Program-made: the position numbers and the translations under genes
Notes under the pieces: generated by a model
Told to the model about the DNA's origin: nothing
Database searches by the model: none
Seen by the model: only the letters and a program-made list of their open reading frames with translations
In this document: positions 17,849-27,411 of the stretch, one piece after another
Layout of the letters: every line of letters begins with the position of its first letter
How positions within the stretch are numbered: the first letter of the stretch is position 1
Source of the DNA: an uncultured Flavihumibacter sp.
Lineage (GTDB): Bacteria > Bacteroidota > Bacteroidia > Chitinophagales > Chitinophagaceae
Assembly (NCBI GenBank): GCA_946482545.1
Contig: CAMLRX010000010.1
Coordinates: 1-54,332 of the forward strand
Length of the DNA stretch: 54,332 nt
Reading direction: 5' to 3'

Positions 17849-18394
17849 ATGAATATAGTACTCATTTCTGGCAGTCCACGACAGCAAAGCCTTACCCAAC
17901 GGGTGGCCATTCACCTGCTCAACAGGTTGAAAAATGAAACGGACCACAACATTACCTATATCGATATGCGGGAACACTGGTTACCGCCGATCCAGCAGGT
18001 GTATAAAAATCTGGAAACGGTTCCGGAGGCGCAGCAACCCATTGCTGAAGCAGTTTTCAATGCGGATGCCTTTATCCTGCTTTCTCCTGAATACAACGGG
18101 GGCTATTCGGCTACTATGAAAAACTTCCTCGATCATTTCCCCAAACACAGCCGTAAGGCGTTCGGTATTGCCACCGCTTCTGACGGACCAATGGGAGGAA
18201 TGCGGGCTGCCCAACAACTGCTTCAACTGGTGCCCGCGCTTTTCGGTATCGCGTCCCCAAGAATGCTGGTGACGCCACTTGTAGATAAAAAGTTCAATGC
18301 AGACGGTACGCTGGCTGATCCATCCTTTGAAAAGAGCGTCTCGGTGTTCCTGGAAGAATTCCTCTGGCTGGCCACTGCGTTGAAGAAAAGCTGA
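17849..18394 (+). CDS. NADPH-dependent FMN reductase (flavodoxin-like)
   Basis: 181 residues from the ATG at 17849. The frame extends upstream, but a near-consensus -7 (TAAACTTG at 17809-17816) and the Rossmann start MNIVLISGSPRQQSLTQRV support this start. The phosphate-binding loop GSPRQQS and the flavin-binding segment LSPEYNGGYSATMKNFLDHF are the signature of the NADPH-dependent FMN reductase family, with a C-terminal GGMRAAQQL helix. These cytosolic flavoproteins reduce FMN, quinones, azo compounds or chromate; the physiological substrate is not evident. It stands alone between two terminator-like hairpins. Confidence 0.9.
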   Translation: MNIVLISGSPRQQSLTQRVAIHLLNRLKNETDHNITYIDMREHWLPPIQQVYKNLETVPEAQQPIAEAVFNADAFILLSPEYNGGYSATMKNFLDHFPKHSRKAFGIATASDGPMGGMRAAQQLLQLVPALFGIASPRMLVTPLVDKKFNADGTLADPSFEKSVSVFLEEFLWLATALKKS

Positions 18395-18409
18395 AATCCG
18401 GCTAGAAGA

Positions 18410-18442
18410 AAACCCTTAATGGATGCTGAATTTTACGCTTAA
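18410..18442 (+). repeat. Composite motif AAACCCTTA-N15-TACGCTTAA, copy 1
   Basis: AAACCCTTA at 18410-18418 and TACGCTTAA at 18434-18442. The same two 9-mers with the same 15-nt spacer recur at 27317-27349, flanking the two-component block. Likely a regulator-binding or promoter-associated site. Confidence 0.5.
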
Positions 18443-18494
18443 ATACGAAAAGCGCAATACAGATTATTGTTTTTTGTTATTCATTTCCCTGATA

Positions 18495-18508
18495 TTTACA
18501 AGTGTAAA
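18495..18508. promoter_or_regulatory. 14-bp palindrome upstream of the giant histidine kinase
   Basis: TTTACA (18495-18500) AG TGTAAA (18503-18508), a perfect inverted repeat in the 255-bp upstream gap; possible operator. Confidence 0.35.
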
Positions 18509-18556
18509 AACTACGTTTTAAGCCATCAGCATTCCCGAACATATTGGATTCCTAGG

Positions 18557-18591
18557 AAGAACCCTGGCCCTCTGCTTGCAGGGGGCTTCTT
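18557..18591 (+). terminator. Terminator-like hairpin upstream of the giant histidine kinase
   Basis: GCCCTCTG (18567-18574) pairs with CAGGGGGC (18579-18586), one G-U pair, a CTTG loop, flanked by AAGAA and TTCTT. The T run is poor, so this may be a structured leader or a terminator for a short upstream transcript. Confidence 0.4.
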
Positions 18592-18649
18592 ACTGCGGGC
18601 AAAACCCGTATCTTACGCAAAATCTCGACCGCTTAAATAAGCCAGGCTG

Positions 18650-21600
18650 ATGAAAGATAGCATGAGCAATCCTTTGAAAGAGCACAAGAATAACTTCATG
18701 CTCATTACTGATATTGATGGGAACATACATTTCATTGATCAGTATTCAGAAGATGAATTACAATTAAAGGAAGGTGATTCTATACCCGTGCGTCTCCACC
18801 CCGGAGATGCGGCACTTTTCCTGGCCATGCTCGCGGCTTTGGCGGGATCAAACGGCAAGCGCGAAACCTGTCACCTGCACTTCTTACAGGGAAATATATT
18901 CGAGGATTATTTTTTTTCTATCGCGGCAAGAACGCCTAAAGACGGTGAAACGGAATTTATCCTGAACGGGCAAAGGATATGGGGGAATGAAAAGAACGCA
19001 CCCGGCGGTGAGCTGATTGTGATGAACAGTCTTGACGGCATTGTACTTGGTCATCCCGATGGCCGGGTAATTAAGGCCAATCCTGCTTTCTGCAAAATGT
19101 TGGGATATACCGAAGAAGAAGTGATTGCGCTGGGGAGAGACAAACTGCTCGATCCGGAAGACAACCGGGTACATTACGCCATCAGGATACGTGAAAAAAC
19201 GGGCTACTATAAAGGTGAAATCACCTTTCTCCGGAAGGACGGAACAAAAGTGGATACGGAAATCACCTCAAGGATATTTTCCGATCATACCGGCCAGCGC
19301 TTCAGCAGTATGATCGTAAGAGACCAGAGCCTGCATAAGATTACTCAGAAAGCGTTACGGGAATCAGAGAACCTCTATAAGATGTTCTTTACGGACAATC
19401 CCATGCCCATGATGGTGTATGATGCCGCAACCCTCAGAATACTTGAAGTAAATAAAAGGGCTGTGGAATACTATGGGTTCCCCGCGGAAGCCTTTGTGGA
19501 AATGACAATACTGGACATCAGGCCGGAAGCCGACAGGAAAAGCTTTCAAAATTATATGAATACGCTTGACCCGCAAGCTCCAGGCAGGAAAAGCCCTTCC
19601 CGCCACCAAAAGGCAGCAGGGGAAATCAGGGAAGTGGAAGTGTATTCTTACCCGTTCAATTACCATTCCCGCGAAACAAGGCTGGTACTGGTAAATGACA
19701 TTACCGAACAGCGGGCCGCTTCCGAAATCATCGCCAACAATGAAAAGCGGTTCCGCGCCATGATTTCTGATTCTCTGGATGTGATGATGCTGATCGACAG
19801 CACCGCGGCTATCCGTTTTGTAACACCTTCGGCTAAGTCGCTTTTCGGGTATGAAGAAGAGGCGTTGATGGGTATGAACAGTTTTGATTTCATCCATCCC
19901 GATGAAATGCACCTCGCGAAACGCATCTTTGAAACGGATGTATTACATACCCCGGAACTGCGCTCTATTGAAATGCGCATCCGTCATGCCAATGGACATT
20001 GGCTCTGGTGCTTTGTACGTGCGCACAATATGTTGGACAATCCCCATGTGGGCGCCATCAAACTGGTGATCAGCGATATTACCCACCGTAAAATAACGGA
20101 AGACGCCCTGCGCGAAAGCGAAGAGCGGTACAAAACCTTTATCCGGCAAACTTCCGAAGGTACCTGGCGTTTTGAAATGCTGCAACCCGTTTTTATCGGA
20201 TGGCCGGAAATGCGCATCATCGAGCAGGGTATCGCCTCGGGTTACCTGGCGGAATGTAATGATGCCATGGCACGCATGTACGGGTTCGAAAAAGCCGAGG
20301 ATGTGCTGGGTGCAAGCATCGGCGATATGGTGAACCTGGACCAGCCCGAGAATATCGAATACTTTAAAAATTTTATCCGTGCAGGGTTCCAGTTGAACAG
20401 CGTGGAATCCGTGGAAACCGACAGGCACGGCAATAGAAAATATTTTCTGAACTCGCTGGTGGGCATCGTGGAAAATGGTTACCTCAAAAGAATATGGGGT
20501 ACACAGCGCGATGTGACGGAACAGAAAAAAGCAGAAGAAGCGCTGGTGATGAGTGAACGCAAGTTTCGCGGACTCATGCAGAGCGGCGGAGACGTGATCG
20601 CAATCATCAACAGCGAAGGCGTGGTTATTTATTCGAGTCCAACAGCGCTCACCGTATTGGGCAACGATCCTGAACAGAACATTGGTAAGAATGTTTTTGA
20701 ACATATTCATCCCGGCGACAGGAAATGGACGCGCGAAATGTTCGATGCCATGATCAGTGAAGGAAGAACAAAAACGACTATTTCACCTTACCGTTATCCG
20801 CATGCCGCCAAAGGATACCGCTGGCTGGAAACCGTGATCACCGACCTGCGTTCCGATCCTTCCATTGATGGGTTCGTACTCAATTCAAGGGATATCACGG
20901 AAAGGATTAAACTGGAAACCGCACTCCGGCAATACACGGAACAGTTAGAGACGGCCCAGCGCATCGCGAAGCTGGCTTACCTGGAATATGATTTTAAGGA
21001 GAACAGGTACAACGGTTCACAGGAAGCTTATCAACTGGCGGAGATCACCGATCCCGCCACGGAACTCACCCTCGAATACATTGTGTCTTTTATTCATCCT
21101 TCCCAACGGGAAGAGATATACGAAAGTATCAGCCGGGTACTCAGAGAAGGCTCAGGTATACAGAACGAATACCGCATTGTGCTGCCAAGCGGCAGGCAAA
21201 AGATCATCGCGGCTATGGGCACCATCACCAAAGGGGTGAATGGAGAATACGAAAAGTTCAACCTCGTACTTCAGGATATAACCGATATGCGTGCTGCTCA
21301 GGTGGCGTTGCAATCCAGCGAAAACAGGTTCAGGTATCTTTTTGACAACAGCGCGGATGGTATTTTACTCACCATTCCCGGAGGGACAGTTCAGAATGCC
21401 AACGATGCTATCTGTCAACTGCTCGGTTATACCAGGGAAGAAATCCTTCAGAAGAAGCGGAAAGACATATTCGATTTTACCGATGAATCGTTCCATGAAG
21501 CCATCCGCTCACGTGATATGAATGGCAGGTACAAAGGAGAACTCAGGTTGCTCCACAAGAACGGTCATGCGATTGACGCTGAAATCACCAGCGTGCATTT

Positions 21601-24034
21601 CAAGGATGTGGAAGGCCGTTCTTTCCACAGTACCATCATCCGGGATATTACGGAAAAGAAAAAACAACAGCGGCTGGTGATTGAAAGTAAGATGGAGTTG
21701 CAGAAAGCTTTGCTGGAACTGAATAAATTGCTTTGGGAGAAAGAAGAAACAGAAAAACGTTTGCGCATTTCCGAACGGAACCTCCGCGCCATCTTCTCCA
21801 CCACCAACGAATCTTTCGTATTGCTGGACGCCGATTTCCGGGTGGTTACCTTCAACAACAAAGCCATCAGCTACTTCCAGACTTACCTGAACGCGGATAT
21901 GAGAGAAGGCATCTCTTATGCGCTCAGCCTGCCGAAAGAACGCAGGGATATGTTTATGGAGCGCATGAATTATGTGCTTGCGGGCAGGGAACTTGTGTAC
22001 GAAATCAGCTACGACCTCCCCGAAAAGCGGTGGTTCAATGTTTACGCCAATCCCGTTTACAATAAAAAAGGCGTGGTGGAGGAAATATGTCTTACCATCG
22101 CCGACATCACGCACCAGAAAAATGCAGAGCGCCGTATCCGTGAAACGGCGGAATACCTTTCCAGCATTATGGAGACCATTTCAGATGGTATGTTCACGGT
22201 GAATGAGGAATGGATCATCACTTACGTGAACCCTGCTGCGGAACGTATCCTGAATATGGCTACGGGAGACCTTGTGGGTAAAAAACAATGGGAGGTATTC
22301 AGAACGGCCGTAGACTCTCCTTTCTACCACAACTACCACCGCGTAATGAAAGAAAAGGTGGTGGTGCACTTTGAGGATTTTTATGAGGAGATGAACATGT
22401 GGTTCGAAGTAAGCGCCTATCCCATCGGAGAAGGGATCACCATTTACTTCAGGGATGTTACTGAAAGACGACAGCAGCAGATGATTCTGGGCCTGGAGAA
22501 GCAGGTACTGGAAATAAACGCCGTAGAGCAGGTGACGCTTCAAACCACGATCCATTACTTTGTGAAAGGGCTGGAAGAAATACTTTTTGGCTCCTCCTGC
22601 ATGGTGATGGGGCTGGATGCTTCAGGCAGAAATACGCGACTCCTTTCAGCGCCCTCGTTCCCCGAATCATTCAGGAAAGCGATCTCCGGATTGCCCGTGA
22701 ACAAGGGGCAAACTTCAGGATGCATGGCCATGCACCAGAAAAAATACGCTGTATCGCCCGATATTGCTTTTGATCCTGTCTGGAAAGAACACAAACAACT
22801 CGCTATGGCACATGGTTACCGCTCCTGCCGCAGCGTGCCCGTGATCAGTTCGCAGGACCAGGTACTTGGTAGCCTTGATGTGTATTATAAACAAGTATCC
22901 GCGCCTGGTGAAAATGAGATTGCCCTGCTGGAAAGGGCCGCTAATTTTCTCCGCATCATCATCGAAAATAAAACTGCGGATGAAAGACTCCGGCTCAGCA
23001 ACGAAAGGTTTAATTATGTACTGAAAGCCACGAACGAGGCCATCTACGACTGGGACCTGAATACCGATTACATTTACTGGGGAGAAGGCTTTACCACCCT
23101 GTTCGGTTATGAAGTGACCGCAGAACAACAACATATCGGTTTCTGGGAAAAATGTATTCATCCGGAGGATTCGGAAGAAGTGCTTTCCAGCCTGAAGCGT
23201 TTTCTCCGGTTCGAAGAAACCGCGCATTGGGAAAAAGAATACCGTTTCCTGAAAGCAGATAACCAGTATGCTTACGTGATGGAAAAAGGTTTCGTGCTCA
23301 CAGATTCAGAAGGAAAACCCTTCCGTATGGTAGGTTCCATTCAGGACCTCACGTTACGGAAGCAACTGGAGAAAGAACTGCTGAGCCAGGAACTGGGAAA
23401 ACAAAAACTGGTGGCTCAGGCCGCGATAGACGCGCAGGAAAAGGAACGCGGACAAATCGGAAAAGAACTGCACGACAACATCAATCAGATACTTACCACC
23501 ACCAAACTTTACCTTGAACTGGCGCGCAGTGATGAAAAGAACAGGATGAACCTGATCACGAGGAGCGCACAGAACATCGTGGACACCATCCAGGAGATCA
23601 GGCAGCTCTCCCGCTCACTGGTGCCGCCAAGCATTGGCGATCTCGGACTGGTGGCTTCCATCACCGATCTTATCGAGAACGTGCGCATCACGAATATGAT
23701 CAATATTGAATTTTACCCCATCAATGTGGAAGAAGAGGAGATTGAGGATAACCTGAAACTGATGCTGTTCCGGGTTGTTCAGGAACAAATAAATAACGTA
23801 TTGAAGCACGCGAAAGCAAAAAACCTTATTATTGAACTTACTTTTGACGATGAATACGTTGAACTGAACATCAGTGATGATGGCGTTGGGTTTGAAATGC
23901 AGAAGATAAAAAGAGGTCTGGGCCTTTCAAATATCACCAGCAGAGCAGATTTATTCAATGGAAGAGTACAAATATTGACCAGTCCGGGAAAAGGTTGTAA
24001 ATTGAATGTAACAGTTCCCAGAGAAAAAAAATAA
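18650..24034 (+). CDS. Giant multi-PAS/GAF sensor histidine kinase
   Basis: 1794 residues, no membrane helix or signal, so cytosolic. After a divergent N-terminal domain (1-115) come PAS/PAC units at about 120-230, 243-357, 364-480, 491-625, 637-755, 762-880, 890-1005, 1043-1155 and 1167-1275, each closing with a D-I/V-T type motif and a helical linker. A GAF domain (about 1297-1440) and a tenth PAS (about 1450-1570) follow. The output is a HisKA_3 region with phospho-acceptor His1608 in GKELHDNINQ, and HATPase_c (about 1680-1794; N-box INNVLKHAKA, DDGVGF, GLGLSNITSRA). HisKA_3 kinases pair with NarL/LuxR regulators, and one starts 6 bp downstream. The signals sensed are unknown; no haem or flavin cysteine motif was identified. 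Confidence 0.95.
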   Translation: MKDSMSNPLKEHKNNFMLITDIDGNIHFIDQYSEDELQLKEGDSIPVRLHPGDAALFLAMLAALAGSNGKRETCHLHFLQGNIFEDYFFSIAARTPKDGETEFILNGQRIWGNEKNAPGGELIVMNSLDGIVLGHPDGRVIKANPAFCKMLGYTEEEVIALGRDKLLDPEDNRVHYAIRIREKTGYYKGEITFLRKDGTKVDTEITSRIFSDHTGQRFSSMIVRDQSLHKITQKALRESENLYKMFFTDNPMPMMVYDAATLRILEVNKRAVEYYGFPAEAFVEMTILDIRPEADRKSFQNYMNTLDPQAPGRKSPSRHQKAAGEIREVEVYSYPFNYHSRETRLVLVNDITEQRAASEIIANNEKRFRAMISDSLDVMMLIDSTAAIRFVTPSAKSLFGYEEEALMGMNSFDFIHPDEMHLAKRIFETDVLHTPELRSIEMRIRHANGHWLWCFVRAHNMLDNPHVGAIKLVISDITHRKITEDALRESEERYKTFIRQTSEGTWRFEMLQPVFIGWPEMRIIEQGIASGYLAECNDAMARMYGFEKAEDVLGASIGDMVNLDQPENIEYFKNFIRAGFQLNSVESVETDRHGNRKYFLNSLVGIVENGYLKRIWGTQRDVTEQKKAEEALVMSERKFRGLMQSGGDVIAIINSEGVVIYSSPTALTVLGNDPEQNIGKNVFEHIHPGDRKWTREMFDAMISEGRTKTTISPYRYPHAAKGYRWLETVITDLRSDPSIDGFVLNSRDITERIKLETALRQYTEQLETAQRIAKLAYLEYDFKENRYNGSQEAYQLAEITDPATELTLEYIVSFIHPSQREEIYESISRVLREGSGIQNEYRIVLPSGRQKIIAAMGTITKGVNGEYEKFNLVLQDITDMRAAQVALQSSENRFRYLFDNSADGILLTIPGGTVQNANDAICQLLGYTREEILQKKRKDIFDFTDESFHEAIRSRDMNGRYKGELRLLHKNGHAIDAEITSVHFKDVEGRSFHSTIIRDITEKKKQQRLVIESKMELQKALLELNKLLWEKEETEKRLRISERNLRAIFSTTNESFVLLDADFRVVTFNNKAISYFQTYLNADMREGISYALSLPKERRDMFMERMNYVLAGRELVYEISYDLPEKRWFNVYANPVYNKKGVVEEICLTIADITHQKNAERRIRETAEYLSSIMETISDGMFTVNEEWIITYVNPAAERILNMATGDLVGKKQWEVFRTAVDSPFYHNYHRVMKEKVVVHFEDFYEEMNMWFEVSAYPIGEGITIYFRDVTERRQQQMILGLEKQVLEINAVEQVTLQTTIHYFVKGLEEILFGSSCMVMGLDASGRNTRLLSAPSFPESFRKAISGLPVNKGQTSGCMAMHQKKYAVSPDIAFDPVWKEHKQLAMAHGYRSCRSVPVISSQDQVLGSLDVYYKQVSAPGENEIALLERAANFLRIIIENKTADERLRLSNERFNYVLKATNEAIYDWDLNTDYIYWGEGFTTLFGYEVTAEQQHIGFWEKCIHPEDSEEVLSSLKRFLRFEETAHWEKEYRFLKADNQYAYVMEKGFVLTDSEGKPFRMVGSIQDLTLRKQLEKELLSQELGKQKLVAQAAIDAQEKERGQIGKELHDNINQILTTTKLYLELARSDEKNRMNLITRSAQNIVDTIQEIRQLSRSLVPPSIGDLGLVASITDLIENVRITNMINIEFYPINVEEEEIEDNLKLMLFRVVQEQINNVLKHAKAKNLIIELTFDDEYVELNISDDGVGFEMQKIKRGLGLSNITSRADLFNGRVQILTSPGKGCKLNVTVPREKK

Positions 24035-24039
24035 TATCT

Positions 24040-24687
24040 ATGTCAGCCGAAAAAATTTCCATCCTGATTGCAGATGACCATAAGCTGATCCGGGAAACCT
24101 GGACCTTTATCCTGAATAGTGATGCACGATTCAAAGTGATCGCCGAATGCAGCAACGGCGATGACGCGATTGAAATTGCCAAAGCCCAGCGTCCCAACAT
24201 CGTTCTGATGGACATCAACATGTCGCCCACCACCGGTATCGAAGCCACGCAGCAGATCCGTAAGGTTTCTCCTGCCACTAAGATCATTGGGGTTTCCATG
24301 CATTCCCAGCCCGCGTACGCCAAAAAGATGCTCAGCATTGGCGCGAGAGGGTATGTAACCAAGAATTCTTCCCGCGAGGAAATGATCAAGGCCATCCTGG
24401 AAGTGCACGGTGGAAACAAGTACATCTGTGATGAAGTGAAGAACATCATTTCAGAACAGTTGCTGGAAGAAAACCAGGCACCCAGTATTAACCTGCTCTC
24501 CGAAAGAGAGATCCAGATCATCAGGTTGATCAAACAAGGCAGTTCCTCCAAAGAAATTTCCACAGAACTCAACATCTCCCTGAAAACTGTTGAGGTGCAC
24601 AGGCACAATATCCTGAAAAAGCTGAACCTGAAGAATACCGCTTCGCTGGTGAACTTCATTAATAACTCTGCTATCGACCTGGTATAG
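24040..24687 (+). CDS. NarL/LuxR-family response regulator, partner of the giant kinase
   Basis: 215 residues. The receiver domain (about 4-125) has acidic pair DDHKL, phospho-acceptor Asp58 in IVLMDINM, Thr/Ser switch in GVSMHS and Lys in YVTKNSSREE. A LuxR-type HTH follows (about 148-210; LSEREIQIIRLIKQGSSSKEI and KTVEVHRHNILKKL). It starts 6 bp after the kinase stop, so translation is coupled and the two are almost certainly cognate. It is a DNA-binding regulator in the cytosol; targets are unknown. It is strongly similar along its length to the regulator at 26671, which indicates duplication of the module. Confidence 0.96.
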   Translation: MSAEKISILIADDHKLIRETWTFILNSDARFKVIAECSNGDDAIEIAKAQRPNIVLMDINMSPTTGIEATQQIRKVSPATKIIGVSMHSQPAYAKKMLSIGARGYVTKNSSREEMIKAILEVHGGNKYICDEVKNIISEQLLEENQAPSINLLSEREIQIIRLIKQGSSSKEISTELNISLKTVEVHRHNILKKLNLKNTASLVNFINNSAIDLV

Positions 24688-24828
24688 GCACCGCCACCCA
24701 TGAAAGCAATTAACCGGTATAATCAAAAACACTTAATTAACTGAAATTAATGTGTGAAGAGTCCTGTATCCATTGCTGTCCACCTGCTTAAAATGTACTT
24801 TTAGCCACCTTTTACCAACAGGTAGCCT

Positions 24829-26511
24829 ATGGATACGAGCCGCCATACCAGCGAGAAGAAGAAGCATACAGGCATTGGAAAGAAACATCCTTCCGATGAT
24901 CAATCCCTATTGGATGATGTTGGCCAGAGAAACCGACAGTTGGAATTGCTGGCAGACCTTGAAAGGCAGGTGCTTGAACACAACGCCATTTCTGCCAATA
25001 CATTAAAAGCTACTATTGACCTGATGCTTTCGGGGCTGGAAAAAATCATCCCTGGAACAATAGGATCGGTATTGCTGCGCGAAGAGGAAACGAATACCAT
25101 TACAGGGCTTTCGGCACCTAATTTACCAGCAGCTTACAGCAATGCGCTGGAAGGTGTAAAAATCGGGCCATCCACCGGCTCCTGCGGAACTGCCATGTTC
25201 ACGGGGGAAACAGTAATCGTGGAGAACATCGCTACAGACCCCCTCTGGAAGGATTACAAAGAGCTTGCGCTCGCATTTAACCTCCGTGCCTGTTGGTCAG
25301 TACCACTCATGGGAGCCGGTAATAAGGTAATCGGAAGTTTTGCCATGTATTATGCCGAACCTAAATTTCCTACAGATGCTGAAATGATGATCGTACACAG
25401 GATCGCGCGGATCGTCCGCATCATCATTGACAATAAACTGGCCGAAGAAAAGATACATTGGTCGAACACCCGGTACGACCTTATCACCAGTGCCACTAAT
25501 GATATGATCTGGGACTGGGATGTGAAGAAAGACACGGTATACCGCAATAAAAAAGGACTGGAAAAAGTGTTCGGTATCACCGACAATACCAGCATCCTTA
25601 CATCGGAAAAATGGTTTGAGCGGGTACACGATGAAGACAGGGCGCATGTTCGGGAACAGATGGAAGATATTCTGAAAGATATTTCCATTCTCACGTTTGA
25701 TATGCACTACCGTTTCCTGACTGATGCGGGAACATACAACTATGTCCACGACCGGGGTTATGTGATCCGTGACACGAACGGAGAGGTACTTCGTTTTATA
25801 GGAGCGGCCCAAAACCTGAATGAACGCAAACGACTGGAGCAGGAGCTCCTTGAACAGGAGGTGAACAAGCAGCGCCTTATTGCCAAGGCAACTATTGAAG
25901 GGCAGGAGAACGAGCGCCTGGAAATAGGCAGGGAATTGCACGACAATATTAACCAGGTACTCACCACCTCAAAATTATTGATGGACCTGGCGCTTTCCGA
26001 TCCTGCAAACGCACCGGCAATGATTGAGAAAAGCAGGCAGAATATTGTGCAGGCGATCAATGAAATCAGGAGAATATCCAAGTCATTGGTGCCACCTTCC
26101 ATCGGAGACCTGGGCTTGAAGGCCGCTATCCTCGAACTAACGGATATGATTAGTCTGAGTACAGGATTACTGATCAATTTCAGTACCAAAGGGAAAACTG
26201 AAGTATTGTCGCCAGGGCAGAAGCTTACTTTTTTCAGGATCATCCAGGAGCAGTTGAACAATATTGTCCGCCATGCAGATGCTGCGGCTGTGGACATTCA
26301 GCTTCATATAAAACCTGCACTCGCTGAACTGATTGTCACTGACGATGGAAAAGGGTTCCACCTTAAAAAAGCTGCCCGCGGATTGGGATTGAAGAACATG
26401 AGTAACCGCGCCGAAATATTCGGTGGCAAGGTAACCATTGACAGTGCACCCGGAAAGGGATGCCGCCTTTATGTAAGTTTACCTTTACTTAAACCGGGGA
26501 AAAAACAATAA
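24829..26511 (+). CDS. GAF-PAS sensor histidine kinase (HisKA_3)
   Basis: 560 residues with no membrane segment. A charged N-terminus is followed by a GAF domain (about 54-200; STGSCGTAMFTGETVIVENIATDPLW), a PAS domain (about 215-327), a HisKA_3 region with His371 in GRELHDNINQ, and HATPase_c (about 448-558; QLNNIVRHADA, DDGKGF, GLGLKNMSNRA). The GAF, PAS and kinase parts resemble the C-terminal quarter of the giant kinase (same order GAF-PAS-HisKA_3-HATPase), so this is a short paralogue lacking the PAS array. A near-consensus -7 TACTTTTA (24796-24803) lies 26 bp ahead. The regulator at 26671 is the probable partner, though it has its own promoter. Confidence 0.94.
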   Translation: MDTSRHTSEKKKHTGIGKKHPSDDQSLLDDVGQRNRQLELLADLERQVLEHNAISANTLKATIDLMLSGLEKIIPGTIGSVLLREEETNTITGLSAPNLPAAYSNALEGVKIGPSTGSCGTAMFTGETVIVENIATDPLWKDYKELALAFNLRACWSVPLMGAGNKVIGSFAMYYAEPKFPTDAEMMIVHRIARIVRIIIDNKLAEEKIHWSNTRYDLITSATNDMIWDWDVKKDTVYRNKKGLEKVFGITDNTSILTSEKWFERVHDEDRAHVREQMEDILKDISILTFDMHYRFLTDAGTYNYVHDRGYVIRDTNGEVLRFIGAAQNLNERKRLEQELLEQEVNKQRLIAKATIEGQENERLEIGRELHDNINQVLTTSKLLMDLALSDPANAPAMIEKSRQNIVQAINEIRRISKSLVPPSIGDLGLKAAILELTDMISLSTGLLINFSTKGKTEVLSPGQKLTFFRIIQEQLNNIVRHADAAAVDIQLHIKPALAELIVTDDGKGFHLKKAARGLGLKNMSNRAEIFGGKVTIDSAPGKGCRLYVSLPLLKPGKKQ

Positions 26512-26527
26512 TATGTAGGGGTTAATA

Positions 26528-26545
26528 CTTATTCAACCATCAGTT
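26528..26545 (+). repeat. Partial relative of the composite motif
   Basis: CTTAT-N4-CCATCAGTT at 26528-26545 matches the inner part of the copy at 27317-27349 with identical spacing, followed by TTAACAA in both after a 6-nt difference. It lies just after the second kinase gene. Confidence 0.35.
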
Positions 26546-26640
26546 TAACAACTAGCGCCGCGAAAATTCGTAAAACCCCCTTTCTTTTAAGGTATATTCA
26601 TTAGATTTTAGAGCGATAATCCAATGAGAAATAACCAATA

Positions 26641-26648
26641 TACCTTTG
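26641..26648 (+). promoter_or_regulatory. TAnnTTTG -7 element of the second response regulator
   Basis: TACCTTTG, an exact consensus match 22 bp before the GTG start at 26671. The word AAACCCTTA (26651-26659), shared with the composite motif, overlaps the predicted transcript start. Confidence 0.65.
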
Positions 26649-26670
26649 TAAAACCCTTATTCCCCCAACT

Positions 26671-27312
26671 GTGAGCAAAATCCAGATACAAATTGCCGAC
26701 GATCATAAACTGATCCGCGAAACATGGTCGTATGTGCTAGGTCTTGATGACCGCCTTGAAGTGGTGGCCCAAAGCCGTGAAGGCGGTGAGGCCATCAAAG
26801 ATGCTGTGCGGGTAAAGCCGGATGTTATCCTGATGGACATCAATATGGCGCCCGTTTCCGGACTGGACGCCACCCGCGATATCCTGCAGCAGCTTCCCGA
26901 TGTGAAGATCATCGGTGTTTCCATGCATTCCCAACCCGCCTACGCCAAACAAATGATGAAGATCGGCGCGAAAGGCTATGTTACCAAGAACTCTTCCCGC
27001 GAGGAAATGATTGAAGCCATCCTGGCTGTTTACAACGGGCAGAAGTTCGTTTGTGACGAGATCAAGAATATTATTTCACAGCAGATACTTGGCGAGGAAG
27101 ACGAAGCACCAGGCATTTCTTCCCTCTCTGAAAGAGAGATACAAATCATCAAGCACATCAAAGAGGGCATGTCTTCCAAAGAGATCGCCGTTATCCTCGA
27201 CATCTCCATCAAAACAGTGGAGGCGCACCGCCATAACATCCTTAAAAAGCTGAATCTCAAGAATACGGCGGCACTCATCAATTTTATCAACAATGCCACA
27301 CTTCCCGTATAG
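26671..27312 (+). CDS. NarL/LuxR-family response regulator, second copy
   Basis: 213 residues from a GTG start at 26671, supported by the TACCTTTG promoter element just upstream and by alignment with the first regulator. Receiver domain: DDHKL, Asp56 in VILMDINM, GVSMHS, YVTKNSSREE. LuxR HTH in the C-terminal third: LSEREIQIIKHIKEGMSSKEIAV, KTVEAHRHNILKKL. It is nearly collinear with the regulator at 24040. Kinase 2 ends 159 bp upstream, so this gene can be expressed separately from its likely kinase. DNA targets are unknown; the AAACCCTTA motifs near it are candidates for autoregulation, which is inference. Confidence 0.95.
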   Translation: MSKIQIQIADDHKLIRETWSYVLGLDDRLEVVAQSREGGEAIKDAVRVKPDVILMDINMAPVSGLDATRDILQQLPDVKIIGVSMHSQPAYAKQMMKIGAKGYVTKNSSREEMIEAILAVYNGQKFVCDEIKNIISQQILGEEDEAPGISSLSEREIQIIKHIKEGMSSKEIAVILDISIKTVEAHRHNILKKLNLKNTAALINFINNATLPV

Positions 27313-27316
27313 AAGT

Positions 27317-27349
27317 AAACCCTTATCGGGCCATCAGTTATACGCTTAA
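27317..27349 (+). repeat. Composite motif AAACCCTTA-N15-TACGCTTAA, copy 2
   Basis: AAACCCTTA at 27317-27325 and TACGCTTAA at 27341-27349, directly after the second regulator gene. Same words and spacer length as copy 1 at 18410-18442. Confidence 0.5.
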
Positions 27350-27411
27350 CAAGGTGAATTTACTGTTCAAATGTTATGTGAACGCAGATGTAATGCGCAT
27401 CTTTGTTGAAC

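Noticed and set aside
18557..18591. Possible tRNA-like or riboswitch structure in the leader of the giant kinase
   Set aside because: Only one short stem with a tetraloop is visible; no conserved tRNA arms or known riboswitch core.
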